Positions 6,586-12,788 of a stretch of DNA of 12,788 nt are shown here, piece by piece. Position 1 is the stretch's first letter. The number at the start of each line of letters is the position of its first letter. Position numbers and translations under genes: made by a program. Where the stretch lies: the NCBI GenBank assembly GCA_049794535.1, contig JBARCX010000363.1, forward strand, positions 1 through 12,788, read 5' to 3'. Under the pieces are notes generated by a model. The model ran no database searches. It was not told the origin of the DNA and saw only the letters and a list, made by a program, of their open reading frames with translations. The stretch is from JBARCX01 sp049794535. GTDB lineage: Bacteria > Pseudomonadota > Gammaproteobacteria > Xanthomonadales > Rhodanobacteraceae.

Positions 6586-6603
6586 GCAACTGAAAACAGT
6601 TGC
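6586..6603. promoter_or_regulatory. Inverted repeat upstream of the exported-protein gene
   Basis: GCAACTG-AAAA-CAGTTGC is a perfect 7-bp inverted repeat with a 4-base spacer, about 94 bp upstream of the start at 6492. The short A-tract spacer and symmetry suggest a dimeric regulator site; a hairpin is also possible. The regulator is unknown. Confidence 0.4.
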
Positions 6604-7012
6604 AGCGAGTCCCCTGCGGCGGCCCTTTCTCCGTATCCCTTCGAAGAAGAGAACAAGGTCATACCACCCCGTGAGCGCTCAGCTACAACAAGAGCGAGCA
6701 GCTCAAAGGCTTCGGATATTTATTCGCGTTATGTCTACGCAAGACGTGCAGCCGCGTCACTCCCCAACTTCCTGCGCCACGTTTCTGCGAAACGAGGCGG
6801 TGTGCTGGACTCAGCCAGCCAAAGCAGTGCTGCCAGCGCCGACGTAGGCTAAGTCGGTAACACGATTGCAACTGTGGCTTTCATCTCGAATCGCAAAAGG
6901 CACGTTCTTTCGATATGCCTCTTTCACATACCCATGTTTGATCCCAACGCCCCAACACTGGAATCCGAATGGCTCGGCCAGCTCGCGTGAGAATGCAGAT
7001 ATAGATGTCTAG

Positions 7013-7063
7013 ATTTCGTGATGTTGGTTGGCTTGCGACGTGCGAGTGCACGCGTCACGAAAT
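7013..7063. repeat. Long-arm inverted repeat with inner hairpin, downstream of the kinase gene
   Basis: ATTTCGTGA (7013-7021) and TCACGAAAT (7055-7063) are perfect 9-bp complements with a 33-bp spacer. The spacer contains CGTGC-GAGT-GCACG (7039-7052), a second hairpin. The structure starts 55 bp after the kinase stop (minus strand), so it could shape the 3' end of that transcript. No T-run follows, so it is not a classical terminator. Confidence 0.45.
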
Positions 7064-7117
7064 GCATGCAAAGAGTGCCCGCTAGCCGAGAGGTCGCTCT
7101 AGCCTGAAGCCGGCATA

Positions 7118-9937
7118 TCAGAACGTCGTCGGCGACAAGTCAGTGGCGAGTAAGCGCAGCGTTGCATCGCGCTCGCTGTTCGGCCCCGCATGGATGCCGG
7201 CGAGCGATAACTCGGCCTCCGCGCGAAGCCGCTCCGCAGCAGCGCGGTCGCTGAGCGAAGCGTCGACACGCGCAAGGTCGGCCTCGGCGTGTGCAACAAG
7301 CGCAGTCGTATTTGGCGTGATCGTGTCGGCCGCCGCCAGAGCGCTTGCGAATTGCGGCATGGCTTCACCGCTGCGACCAAGAGCTTGCAGCGTTTCGCCT
7401 AACAGAAGACGCGACCTGATTGCCTTCTCAGAGCCTTGGTCCGCCAGTGCCGCGTACATAGCGACAGCCTCTCTGGCAAAGGTGAGCGCACGCTCGTGAG
7501 CACCGCTCGCCGCCATGAGTTCGGCCTCGACGGTAAGCGCGAAAGCGACATCCGGATGCGCATCACGATGCCGCCGCCGCGCCTCTGCAAGCGCCGTGTC
7601 GGCGATCATTCGAGCCTCGGCAAAACGCCCGCGAGCGACAAGGACTTCGGCCAGGCTCGCGTCATCGTAACTGCGGCCGTTGTCGTCATAGTCCGCGCCC
7701 AGCAGATGCTGCTTGCGCTCGATCACATCGCGAAAGCCTGCCTCCGCTTCGGCGTAAGCACCTTGGCTGAAACGGATGTGCGCCAGATGGCCGAGCGTCA
7801 CCGCCTCGCCGAGTGCCGGCACCGGCGCAAGCGCCTGATCGATCGCTAACGTCTTTGCATAGAGCGCGCTCGCTTCCGTGAACCTATCTTCGAGCACGAG
7901 CACGTTGGCAAGATTGTTGAGATCCCCGGCAACGCGGACATTGGTGCTCGCATCCGCACCTGTATCGATGTCGAGTGCACCGCGCATGAGCTCTTCGCTC
8001 TCGCCATAGCGGCCGAGTCGAACCAGAGCTGTGGTGAGGAGTGCCATCGCATCGGCAACATCTGGGTGCCGTCCGCCGAACCGGCGGCGTTTGCGCCCCA
8101 GCGCCTCGCGCAGCAGTGGCTCGGCGCGCTCGGAATCGCCGGCATCCATCTGGATCCAGCCGAGGTTCGTCACCGCCTCGGTCAGCGCATCACTGTCGGC
8201 TGGAAGCACGCGACGCGCAAGCGCAACCGCCTTGTTACCGATGTCGATCGCCTTCGTCGATTCGCCGATACGCTCGTCGAGGCCAGCGAGCCATGCGAGC
8301 GCCTGCACATCTTCCGGCGAGTCGCGGTTCGGACCTGACTCGAACGCTTCGATCGCGTTCTGCAATCGCAACCTTCCACTGCGGACATGGCCGAGTTCAT
8401 CGGCTTCTTCCGCGAGCAGGTATTCGATGTGCAACGTACGCCTGTCCGTGACACCGAACTGCGCCTTCGCCAGCGCCGCGGCTTCTTCGAGCGGCTGTTG
8501 CGCGCGATCTACATGACCGCTACGGCGCTCGAGATCGCCGACCAACGCGAGAATCTCGACGCGCAGCGCAGGCTGCTTCGCGAAATCACGATCGGCTCGC
8601 TCGCGTCCACGTGCAAGCAGAATCTCGGCGATCGCGCTCGCCTTCGCCCCATGCGACGCGTTGTCGAACAGGCCTTCCAGGAACGATTTGAGCGCATCCG
8701 CACGTTGCGCTTCGCCTTCAGCGGCGATCGCCTGCGCGCTCGCTTCCTGTGCAGCGTGACGCGCAAGATGCGACTCGTACAGGCTGACCGCGGTTGCACC
8801 GGCAAGGAGCAAAGCGATCACCACGCTGATTGAGACAGCCAACGCATGTCGTTTTACGAGCGTGAAGACGCGATACGCAAACGTATCCGCTCGGGCCTGC
8901 AACGGCTTGCCGTCGAGGTAGCGCTCGATATCGTCGCGCAGCGCTGCAACGCTCGCATAGCGGCGGATCGGATCCGGCCGTGTCGCCTCATGCACGATCG
9001 CGTGAAGATCGACGCCGAGTTTTCGTCGCAATGTTTCGTCATCGAACGCCGGCGCGTTCGCATCGGCGTATCCGTCGATTCGGCGTGGCTGCAAACCGCA
9101 GAGCAGCTCGGCCAGCAGCACGCCAAGTGCATACACGTCCACCGCGGTCGTCGCAGCATCACCGATGATCTGCTCGGGCGCTGCGTACGAACGCGTCAAG
9201 CGCCGTGCTTCGGTACGCGTCTGCTCGCTCTCGCCTTCACCGGTGAGGAGTTTGGCGATGCCGAAATCGACCAGCTTGACGCAACCATCGGCGCCGATCA
9301 GTACATTGCTCGGCTTCAGGTCGCGATGCACGATCAGGCTGCGATGCGCATGCTCGACGGCGGAAGACACGTCGATGAATAACGCGAGGCGTCCACGCAC
9401 GTCGATACCGTGTCGTTCGCAATGCTTTACAAGGTTGTCACCGGCAACGAATTCCAGTGCCAGAAACGGCGTTCCCGTTGGCGAGAATCCTGCATCGAGC
9501 AACTGCGCGATGTGTGGATGCTGAAGCCGCGCAAGAATGCGCTGCTCACGCAGGAAGCGTCGACGCTCATCGGCATCGTGAACGTCGATGCGCAACAGCT
9601 TGAGGGCAACCGTCTGCGGTCCACCCGGCAGTTCGCGCTCGGCCTCGAACACGCTGGCCATGCCGCCGGCACCGACGAAACGAAGTACGCGATAGCCTGG
9701 GATGGCTGGCAGCGTAGCGGACAGGTTGTCGGCGAGTGCTGGCAGCCATTGCGCCACGCCACGCTCGAGCGCGGCGACACCAGGCGCGTGATCGAGTGCC
9801 TGCGCAACAAGCGCACGCAACGTCGCGTCTTCGCAGTGCCTGCACAGCCAATCGGCCTGCTCGGTGACAGGCACCTCGAACAGCCGATCGATCAGCGGTT
9901 CGATCTCATGCCATCGTTGAGTGAAATCGACAATCAT
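7118..9937 (-). CDS. Membrane-anchored Ser/Thr protein kinase with C-terminal TPR region
   Basis: A 939-residue protein. After a helical N-terminal segment (1-78), a complete Hanks-type kinase domain spans about 81-345: glycine loop GAGGMASVFE (89-98), ATP lysine K113 in VALKLL, helix-C glutamate E131, catalytic loop HRDLKPSN (204-211), DFG (224-226), APE (253-255) and D267. All catalytic residues are present, so it should be active. One hydrophobic segment (about 365-386, ALAVSISVVIALLLAGATAV) anchors it in the inner membrane. The rest (about 455-900) is built of TPR-like helical pairs such as HPDVADAMALLTTALVRLGRYGESEEL, for protein binding. If the kinase faces the cytoplasm, the TPR part faces the periplasm. 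It lies 67 bp downstream of an ECF-like sigma factor gene on the same strand, a pairing familiar from Xanthomonadales and Acidobacteria, and is likely co-transcribed. The likely role is signal-dependent phosphorylation controlling the sigma factor (inference). Confidence 0.93.
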   Translation of the reverse strand: MIVDFTQRWHEIEPLIDRLFEVPVTEQADWLCRHCEDATLRALVAQALDHAPGVAALERGVAQWLPALADNLSATLPAIPGYRVLRFVGAGGMASVFEAERELPGGPQTVALKLLRIDVHDADERRRFLREQRILARLQHPHIAQLLDAGFSPTGTPFLALEFVAGDNLVKHCERHGIDVRGRLALFIDVSSAVEHAHRSLIVHRDLKPSNVLIGADGCVKLVDFGIAKLLTGEGESEQTRTEARRLTRSYAAPEQIIGDAATTAVDVYALGVLLAELLCGLQPRRIDGYADANAPAFDDETLRRKLGVDLHAIVHEATRPDPIRRYASVAALRDDIERYLDGKPLQARADTFAYRVFTLVKRHALAVSISVVIALLLAGATAVSLYESHLARHAAQEASAQAIAAEGEAQRADALKSFLEGLFDNASHGAKASAIAEILLARGRERADRDFAKQPALRVEILALVGDLERRSGHVDRAQQPLEEAAALAKAQFGVTDRRTLHIEYLLAEEADELGHVRSGRLRLQNAIEAFESGPNRDSPEDVQALAWLAGLDERIGESTKAIDIGNKAVALARRVLPADSDALTEAVTNLGWIQMDAGDSERAEPLLREALGRKRRRFGGRHPDVADAMALLTTALVRLGRYGESEELMRGALDIDTGADASTNVRVAGDLNNLANVLVLEDRFTEASALYAKTLAIDQALAPVPALGEAVTLGHLAHIRFSQGAYAEAEAGFRDVIERKQHLLGADYDDNGRSYDDASLAEVLVARGRFAEARMIADTALAEARRRHRDAHPDVAFALTVEAELMAASGAHERALTFAREAVAMYAALADQGSEKAIRSRLLLGETLQALGRSGEAMPQFASALAAADTITPNTTALVAHAEADLARVDASLSDRAAAERLRAEAELSLAGIHAGPNSERDATLRLLATDLSPTTF

Positions 9938-9973
9938 CGGTAGCGCGTTTTTCCGTCAGTACATATCTGTAAA

Positions 9974-9985
9974 GCGCAATTGCGC
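9974..9985. promoter_or_regulatory. Palindrome between sigma factor and kinase genes
   Basis: GCGCAATTGCGC is a perfect 12-bp palindrome inside the 67-bp gap, 36 bp upstream of the kinase start. It could be an operator for an internal promoter or a small hairpin affecting kinase expression; no -10 box is clear. Confidence 0.35.
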
Positions 9986-10004
9986 CGCCATTAGCGACAT
10001 CGCC

Positions 10005-10541
10005 TCACGCATCTGGGGCCAGGCAGGCTGAGAGAAACGTGCGCGCCTTCAGCCAGTCACGCTCGACCGTGCGCGCATTGACACCGACGACCTCGGCAAT
10101 CTCCAGGCTTGAAAGCTCGGCGAACAAGCGCAGCTCGGCGACGCGCGCAAGGCGTTCATCCAGGGCCGCGAGTCGGGTCAATGCCTCGTCGAGTGCAAGC
10201 ACGTCGATGATGTCCGATCGCGCTGCACCCGCCGTCATCTCGGGTGCTTGACGTTTCTGTGCGTTCTTCCGTCGCGCACGGTCGATCAGCAGGTGACGCA
10301 TCACGCGGCTCATGTACGCATACAAGTGCGCACGATCGGCAAAAGTGATGTCGCTCTTGTCGAGCAGCTTCAGATAGGCCTCGTTGACCAGCGCTGTCGT
10401 TTCGAGCGTATGCGCTGCCTCGTGTGCCCGCTGCCGACGCGCGAGTTGGCGCAGCGTGGCGTAGATCTTCGGGATCAGCGCATCCATCGCCGCCGAGTCA
10501 CCGCTCGCAAGAATTTCAGTGATGTGGGGATCGGCGCTCAT
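10005..10541 (-). CDS. ECF-like RNA polymerase sigma factor, TIGR02999 type
   Basis: A 178-residue sigma-70-type factor that would direct RNA polymerase to a small set of promoters. Region 2 runs about 10-90: ETTALVNEAYLKLLDKSD followed by FADRAHLYAYMSRVMRHLLI and DRARRKNAQKR, the last two phrases closely matching the TIGR02999 family (xRAHFxAxAAxxMRxILVDxAR). Region 4 runs about 115-172: LDEALTRLAALDERLARVAE, LRLFAELSSLEIAEVVGVNA and RTVERDWLKARTFL, with the helix-turn-helix recognition helix at ARTVERDWLKA. The frame continues upstream to 10694, but residues before MSADPHITEIL are unlike sigma factors, and the 178-residue length fits the family, so the ATG at 10541 is used; an AAGG 12 bp upstream is weak. 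No zinc-finger anti-sigma gene follows. The kinase/TPR gene 67 bp downstream is the probable regulatory partner. It is divergent from the HAF-repeat gene. Confidence 0.9.
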   Translation of the reverse strand: MSADPHITEILASGDSAAMDALIPKIYATLRQLARRQRAHEAAHTLETTALVNEAYLKLLDKSDITFADRAHLYAYMSRVMRHLLIDRARRKNAQKRQAPEMTAGAARSDIIDVLALDEALTRLAALDERLARVAELRLFAELSSLEIAEVVGVNARTVERDWLKARTFLSACLAPDA

Positions 10542-10566
10542 GCGCAATGCAGACCTTGCCGCGGTA

Positions 10567-10578
10567 AACGACGTCGTT
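10567..10578. promoter_or_regulatory. Palindrome upstream of the sigma factor gene
   Basis: AACGACGTCGTT is a perfect 12-bp palindrome 26 bp upstream of the sigma factor start, within the 168-bp region shared with the divergent HAF-repeat gene. This placement suits an operator acting on the sigma/kinase promoter. Confidence 0.42.
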
Positions 10579-10607
10579 GCGCAGGCGAACGTTTCAACCG
10601 TGTCGGT

Positions 10608-10621
10608 AAAGGCGAGCCTTT
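10608..10621. promoter_or_regulatory. Second palindrome in the sigma factor/HAF-gene intergenic region
   Basis: AAAGGC-GA-GCCTTT is a perfect 6-bp inverted repeat with a 2-bp centre, midway between the two divergent starts. It differs from the palindrome at 10567, so two different regulators, or one site plus one promoter element, are possible. Confidence 0.38.
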
Positions 10622-10696
10622 TGCGCTGTAAGGAGAGATGGCGCAGTTCGGGGCGGCCATAAGCCGTCGGCGTGCCATCGCCCGTCTCATCCAAAC

Positions 10697-10700
10697 AAGG
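10697..10700 (+). promoter_or_regulatory. Ribosome binding site of the HAF-repeat protein
   Basis: AAGG lies 9 bases before the ATG at 10710. It supports this start over the ATG at 10638, whose AAGGAG is only about 2 bases away and whose extra 24 residues are not signal-like. Confidence 0.55.
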
Positions 10701-10709
10701 ATTGAAGTC

Positions 10710-11732
10710 ATGTCAAATCATCGCCCTTCGCATGGCCGGCTCACCACAGTCGCCAGCCTCTTCGCCCTGGTCTTCGCCGGCTCCAGCGGTGCCGCGATTG
10801 CGGACGCCGGGACCGCCTCCCCTGCCGCGGTAGCGTTGGAGACCGCCTGCAGCAGTGCCTATGCCCACACGCTCACCGCTACCGCCACCAACCCCTGCCG
10901 CAAGGGTACTCCCATCGCGAATTCCGCAAGCGGTCCGTCGACCTACACCTATCAGACCTTTGACTATCCGGGAGCCTCGCAGACGACCCTGTGGGGGATC
11001 AACGATTTCGGCGAGCTGGGCGGCCAATACACCATCGGTAGCGGTACCGCGCACGCCATGGTCTATCGCCACGACCACTTCGAACCACTCGATCCGGACG
11101 TGTTGGGCAACTACTTCAGCGCCGCCGGTGGCCCCAGCGATTTCGGCACGACATACGGCGGCTATGCCGATGCGTCCGGGCTGCAGCACGGCTTCGTGAT
11201 CCAGGGAGGACATTTCGCAACGGTCGACTTTCCAGGCCACCTCAACTCGAACGTGGACCAAGTCAACCTGTTCGGCGCGATAGCCGGTGTGTACTGGGAC
11301 GCCGACGGGGCCTTCCACGGCGTGTTACGCCAAGGTCACGGCTACGACACACCCATCGACGTGGCGGGTGCCCGCGAAACCTATCCGCTCGGCATGAACG
11401 ACAACGGTGAAATCGTCGGCTACTCGGATACCGATCCGAATGTGACGCACGGCTTCTATCGCAGCGCAAAGGGGCAGTTCTCGACCATCGACGTACCGAA
11501 CGCAGCTGCCACGGTCGTATTCGAGATCAATGACGGCGGCCAGGTTGCCGGCTATTACGTAGACGCATCCGGAAACGTTCACGGCTTCGTCGAAACACGG
11601 GGACAATTCCACAACATCGACGTGCCCGGTGCGGCATCGACCCTTGCGACGGCGATAAATAATCTCGGCATGATTGCCGGTGAATACTTCGACAACGCTG
11701 GCATGCGGCACGGGTTCGTCGCAACGCCATAA
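10710..11732 (+). CDS. Exported HAF-repeat protein (six repeats, propeller-like)
   Basis: A 340-residue protein with a Sec signal peptide (LTTVASLFALVFAGSSGAAI, about 11-30) and a possible disulfide between C47 and C63. From residue 79 to the end it consists of six repeats of about 42-46 residues (79-120, 121-166, 168-208, 211-252, 257-297, 300-339). The consensus is F-x-T-I-D-V-P-G-A-x-x-T, then INDxGxIAGYYxDAxG, then HGFV. This matches the HAF family of probable extracellular repeats (TIGR02913). Repeats 5 and 6 are the cleanest; repeat 2 is the most divergent. Six such units could close into a beta-propeller. The protein is probably secreted or surface-exposed; its function is unknown. It is divergent from the sigma factor gene, so it may be a target of that factor. 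The gene stands alone on its strand. Confidence 0.87.
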   Translation: MSNHRPSHGRLTTVASLFALVFAGSSGAAIADAGTASPAAVALETACSSAYAHTLTATATNPCRKGTPIANSASGPSTYTYQTFDYPGASQTTLWGINDFGELGGQYTIGSGTAHAMVYRHDHFEPLDPDVLGNYFSAAGGPSDFGTTYGGYADASGLQHGFVIQGGHFATVDFPGHLNSNVDQVNLFGAIAGVYWDADGAFHGVLRQGHGYDTPIDVAGARETYPLGMNDNGEIVGYSDTDPNVTHGFYRSAKGQFSTIDVPNAAATVVFEINDGGQVAGYYVDASGNVHGFVETRGQFHNIDVPGAASTLATAINNLGMIAGEYFDNAGMRHGFVATP

Positions 11733-11757
11733 CGACGGCGTGACGAATGCGATGAAA

Positions 11758-11789
11758 GCAAACGCTCCGCATGGACGCGGAGCCCTTGC
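11758..11789 (+). terminator. Hairpin after the HAF-repeat gene, possible terminator
   Basis: GCTCCGC (11764-11770) pairs perfectly with GCGGAGC (11777-11783) over the loop ATGGAC. GCAA/TTGC (11758-11761 with 11786-11789) extends the stem after a 2x2 mismatch. It lies 25 bp after the stop. No T-run follows, so termination efficiency is uncertain. Confidence 0.5.
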
Positions 11790-11830
11790 CTTCAACTGAA
11801 CGCTTCGGCGTGGTTACTCCCGAAGGGCAT

Positions 11831-11876
11831 CTAGCGGCCGGCTCATGCTGTTCTTCAACAGCTTAGGTTCCGCTAG
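11831..11876 (+). repeat. Nested inverted repeats in the methyltransferase leader
   Basis: An outer perfect 7-bp pair, CTAGCGG (11831-11837) with CCGCTAG (11870-11876), encloses an inner perfect 6-bp hairpin, GCTGTT-CTTC-AACAGC (11847-11862). The element lies 68 bp upstream of the GTG start and could form a two-stem RNA in the 5' leader, or act at DNA level. It matches no riboswitch class I know. Confidence 0.45.
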
Positions 11877-11928
11877 TGCGTTACGATGCCGCCGCCTTTG
11901 TCGCGTTGCGGCTAGTTGCCACTGTTTC

Positions 11929-11933
11929 AGGAG
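11929..11933 (+). promoter_or_regulatory. Ribosome binding site of the methyltransferase
   Basis: AGGAG lies 10 bases before the GTG at 11944 and supports that start over the longer frame to 11845, whose first 33 residues are cysteine- and arginine-rich and unlike the domain. Confidence 0.55.
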
Positions 11934-11943
11934 ATTGCCCATC

Positions 11944-12786
11944 GTGTCGCATTATTCCGGCCCCCTGCTCACGCGCTCTATCGCCGAGACACTACTTGCT
12001 GCATGCGATGCCGGCGCGAGTGAGTGGCATGGGTCACTGGATCTGGGCCGCTCGAACAGCAGCGCGCTACTGCAAACCGACACTTGGCAGTGGCGGGGCC
12101 AGAGCTATCCGTATCCGCACAAGTTGAAAGACCGCACGATCTATTACTGTGACGGTGACGAGTTCGCGCCGGTGTCGCGCTTTTCCGGCTCGCTGATCAA
12201 GCTGGTGCCCACCGAGTGGGGCGCGCCCACCTTCGAGATCGACGGCATCAAGATGCTGCCCACGTCGAAGGAATCGCCCTTCGAGGACGCGCGCCGCAAG
12301 GTCGCCTTGGTCGAACCACTCGGCAAGGTGCTGCTCGATACCTGTGGCGGCCTGGGCTACTTCGCTGCCTGCTGTCTGGAAGCTGGCGTGGCACGCATCC
12401 ACTCGTTCGAAAAGAACCCCGACGTGTTGTGGCTACGCACGCTCAACCCGTGGTCGCCCGATCCAGACGCATCGGCCAACGGCGGTCGCCTGCAACTCGT
12501 TCATGCCGACGTGTCACAGGCGATTATGCAGATCGCCGACGCCTCGGTGGACGCGCTGCTGCACGACCCACCGCGCTTCGGCATCGCTGGCGAGCTGTAC
12601 TCACAAGCGTTCTACGATCAACTGGCGCGCGTACTACGCCGCGGCGGACGCCTGTTCCACTACACCGGTAGCCCGAACAAACTCACCACCGGCCGCGACG
12701 TTCCACGAGAAGTGGCCAAACGTTTGGAAAAGGCGGGCTTCACGGCGCAGTTGGCGCTGGATGGTGTATTAGCGATACGGCGTTAA
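11944..12786 (+). CDS. Class I SAM-dependent methyltransferase resembling archaeal COG2521
   Basis: A 280-residue enzyme. Residues 1-110 form an N-terminal domain with WQWRGQSYPYPHKLKDRTIY (48-67) and IDGIKMLPTSKESPFEDARR (99-118). The Rossmann methyltransferase part follows: SAM-binding motif I LLDTCGGLGYFAACCLEAG (130-148), the acidic ribose-binding residue E156 in HSFEKNPDVLWL, NPWSPDP (168-174), and the active-site-like HDPPRFGIAGELYSQAFYDQ (207-226), ending with VLRRGGRLFHYTGSPN (230-245). The combination DTCxGLGY, NPWS, HDPPRF, GELYS and GRLFHYTG is what I recall for the predicted archaeal methyltransferase group COG2521; spermidine-synthase-like methyltransferases are the nearest alternative. 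The HDPPRF motif recalls the D/N-PP-Y/F motif of enzymes methylating exocyclic or ring nitrogens in nucleic acids, so an RNA or protein substrate is possible, but not shown. The start is the GTG at 11944 behind AGGAG. No neighbour on the same operon is visible before the window ends. Confidence 0.82.
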   Translation: MSHYSGPLLTRSIAETLLAACDAGASEWHGSLDLGRSNSSALLQTDTWQWRGQSYPYPHKLKDRTIYYCDGDEFAPVSRFSGSLIKLVPTEWGAPTFEIDGIKMLPTSKESPFEDARRKVALVEPLGKVLLDTCGGLGYFAACCLEAGVARIHSFEKNPDVLWLRTLNPWSPDPDASANGGRLQLVHADVSQAIMQIADASVDALLHDPPRFGIAGELYSQAFYDQLARVLRRGGRLFHYTGSPNKLTTGRDVPREVAKRLEKAGFTAQLALDGVLAIRR

Positions 12787-12788
12787 AC

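Larger units (their letters stand above)
6507..7117. other. Gene-free stretch with inverted repeats
   Basis: About 600 bp between the exported-protein gene and the kinase gene. The frames found here (about 108 codons on plus, 62 on minus) have low-complexity, Ser/Ala/Arg-rich translations without domains or ribosome sites, so I do not call genes. It does hold two clean inverted repeats (6586-6603 and 7013-7063) and a further GCAACTG copy at 6878-6884. No tRNA, small-RNA signature or transposon end is recognisable. It presumably contains the promoter of the minus-strand exported-protein gene. Confidence 0.6.

Noticed and set aside
6526..6852. 108-codon plus-strand frame in the gene-free stretch
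   Set aside because: Low-complexity Ser/Ala/Arg-rich translation, no ribosome site, no domain, and its start overlaps the leader of the divergent exported-protein gene.
6898..6920. AGGCA/TGCCT inverted repeat in the gene-free stretch
   Set aside because: Only 5-bp arms with a 13-bp loop; expected by chance in a region this long.
7081..7103. GCTA...TAGC imperfect hairpin just after the kinase stop
   Set aside because: The stem is short and bulged and no T-run follows on the minus strand; too weak to call a terminator.
8846..9943. Two plus-strand open frames of about 178 codons each opposite the kinase domain
   Set aside because: They are antisense shadows of an intact kinase with all catalytic motifs; no ribosome sites or recognisable protein features.
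10542..10694. N-terminal extension of the sigma factor to 10694
   Set aside because: The extra 51 residues are unlike sigma factors and would overlap the upstream region of the divergent HAF gene; the family length fits the start at 10541.
10638..10709. N-terminal extension of the HAF protein to the ATG at 10638
   Set aside because: AAGGAG is only about 2 bases from that ATG, and the extra residues would place an arginine-rich stretch before the signal peptide. The ATG at 10710 fits better.

Overview
The window looks like chromosome of a GC-rich gammaproteobacterium, most likely of the Xanthomonadales/Rhodanobacteraceae type (Dyella, Luteibacter, Rhodanobacter). This rests on protein character only: a TIGR02999-type sigma factor next to a kinase-TPR protein, a split YeeE pair, a Tat-exported hydrolase. 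The genus is inference. No tRNA, rRNA, CRISPR array, insertion sequence or phage gene was found.

Layout. (1) 1-629, minus: two consecutive half-size YeeE/YedE membrane proteins (the second cut by the window edge) behind an AT-rich palindromic promoter region. (2) 781-1296, plus: a GNAT acetyltransferase. (3) 1308-3029: a TetX-like FAD monooxygenase divergent from a MarR repressor, with two palindromes between them. (4) 3080-5341: a Tat-exported alpha/beta hydrolase divergent from an AraC activator, which is followed 9 bp later by a 79-residue protein of unknown function; a strong bidirectional terminator ends this block. (5) 5437-6492, minus: an exported, cysteine-paired protein of unknown function, preceded by about 620 bp without a convincing gene. 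(6) 7118-11732: a Ser/Thr kinase with a membrane segment and a TPR region, its upstream ECF-like sigma factor, and a divergent exported six-repeat HAF protein. (7) 11944-12786, plus: a methyltransferase resembling the archaeal COG2521 group, behind a nested inverted-repeat leader.

How the genes may work together. The window repeats one design three times: a regulator transcribed divergently from a probable target (MarR/monooxygenase, AraC/hydrolase, sigma factor/HAF protein). In each shared intergenic region there is at least one perfect palindrome of 12 bp or an equally clean interrupted one. The most system-like unit is sigma factor - kinase/TPR - HAF protein. It has no visible zinc-finger anti-sigma factor, so the membrane-anchored kinase is a candidate controller of the sigma factor and the exported repeat protein a candidate target or sensor; this is inference. 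The two exported proteins of unknown function (5437-6492 and 10710-11732) and the COG2521-like methyltransferase are the least characterised genes here.

Several starts were moved inward from the longest open frame, because a Shine-Dalgarno sequence, a signal peptide or the domain boundary fits the inner start better; each case is explained in its entry.
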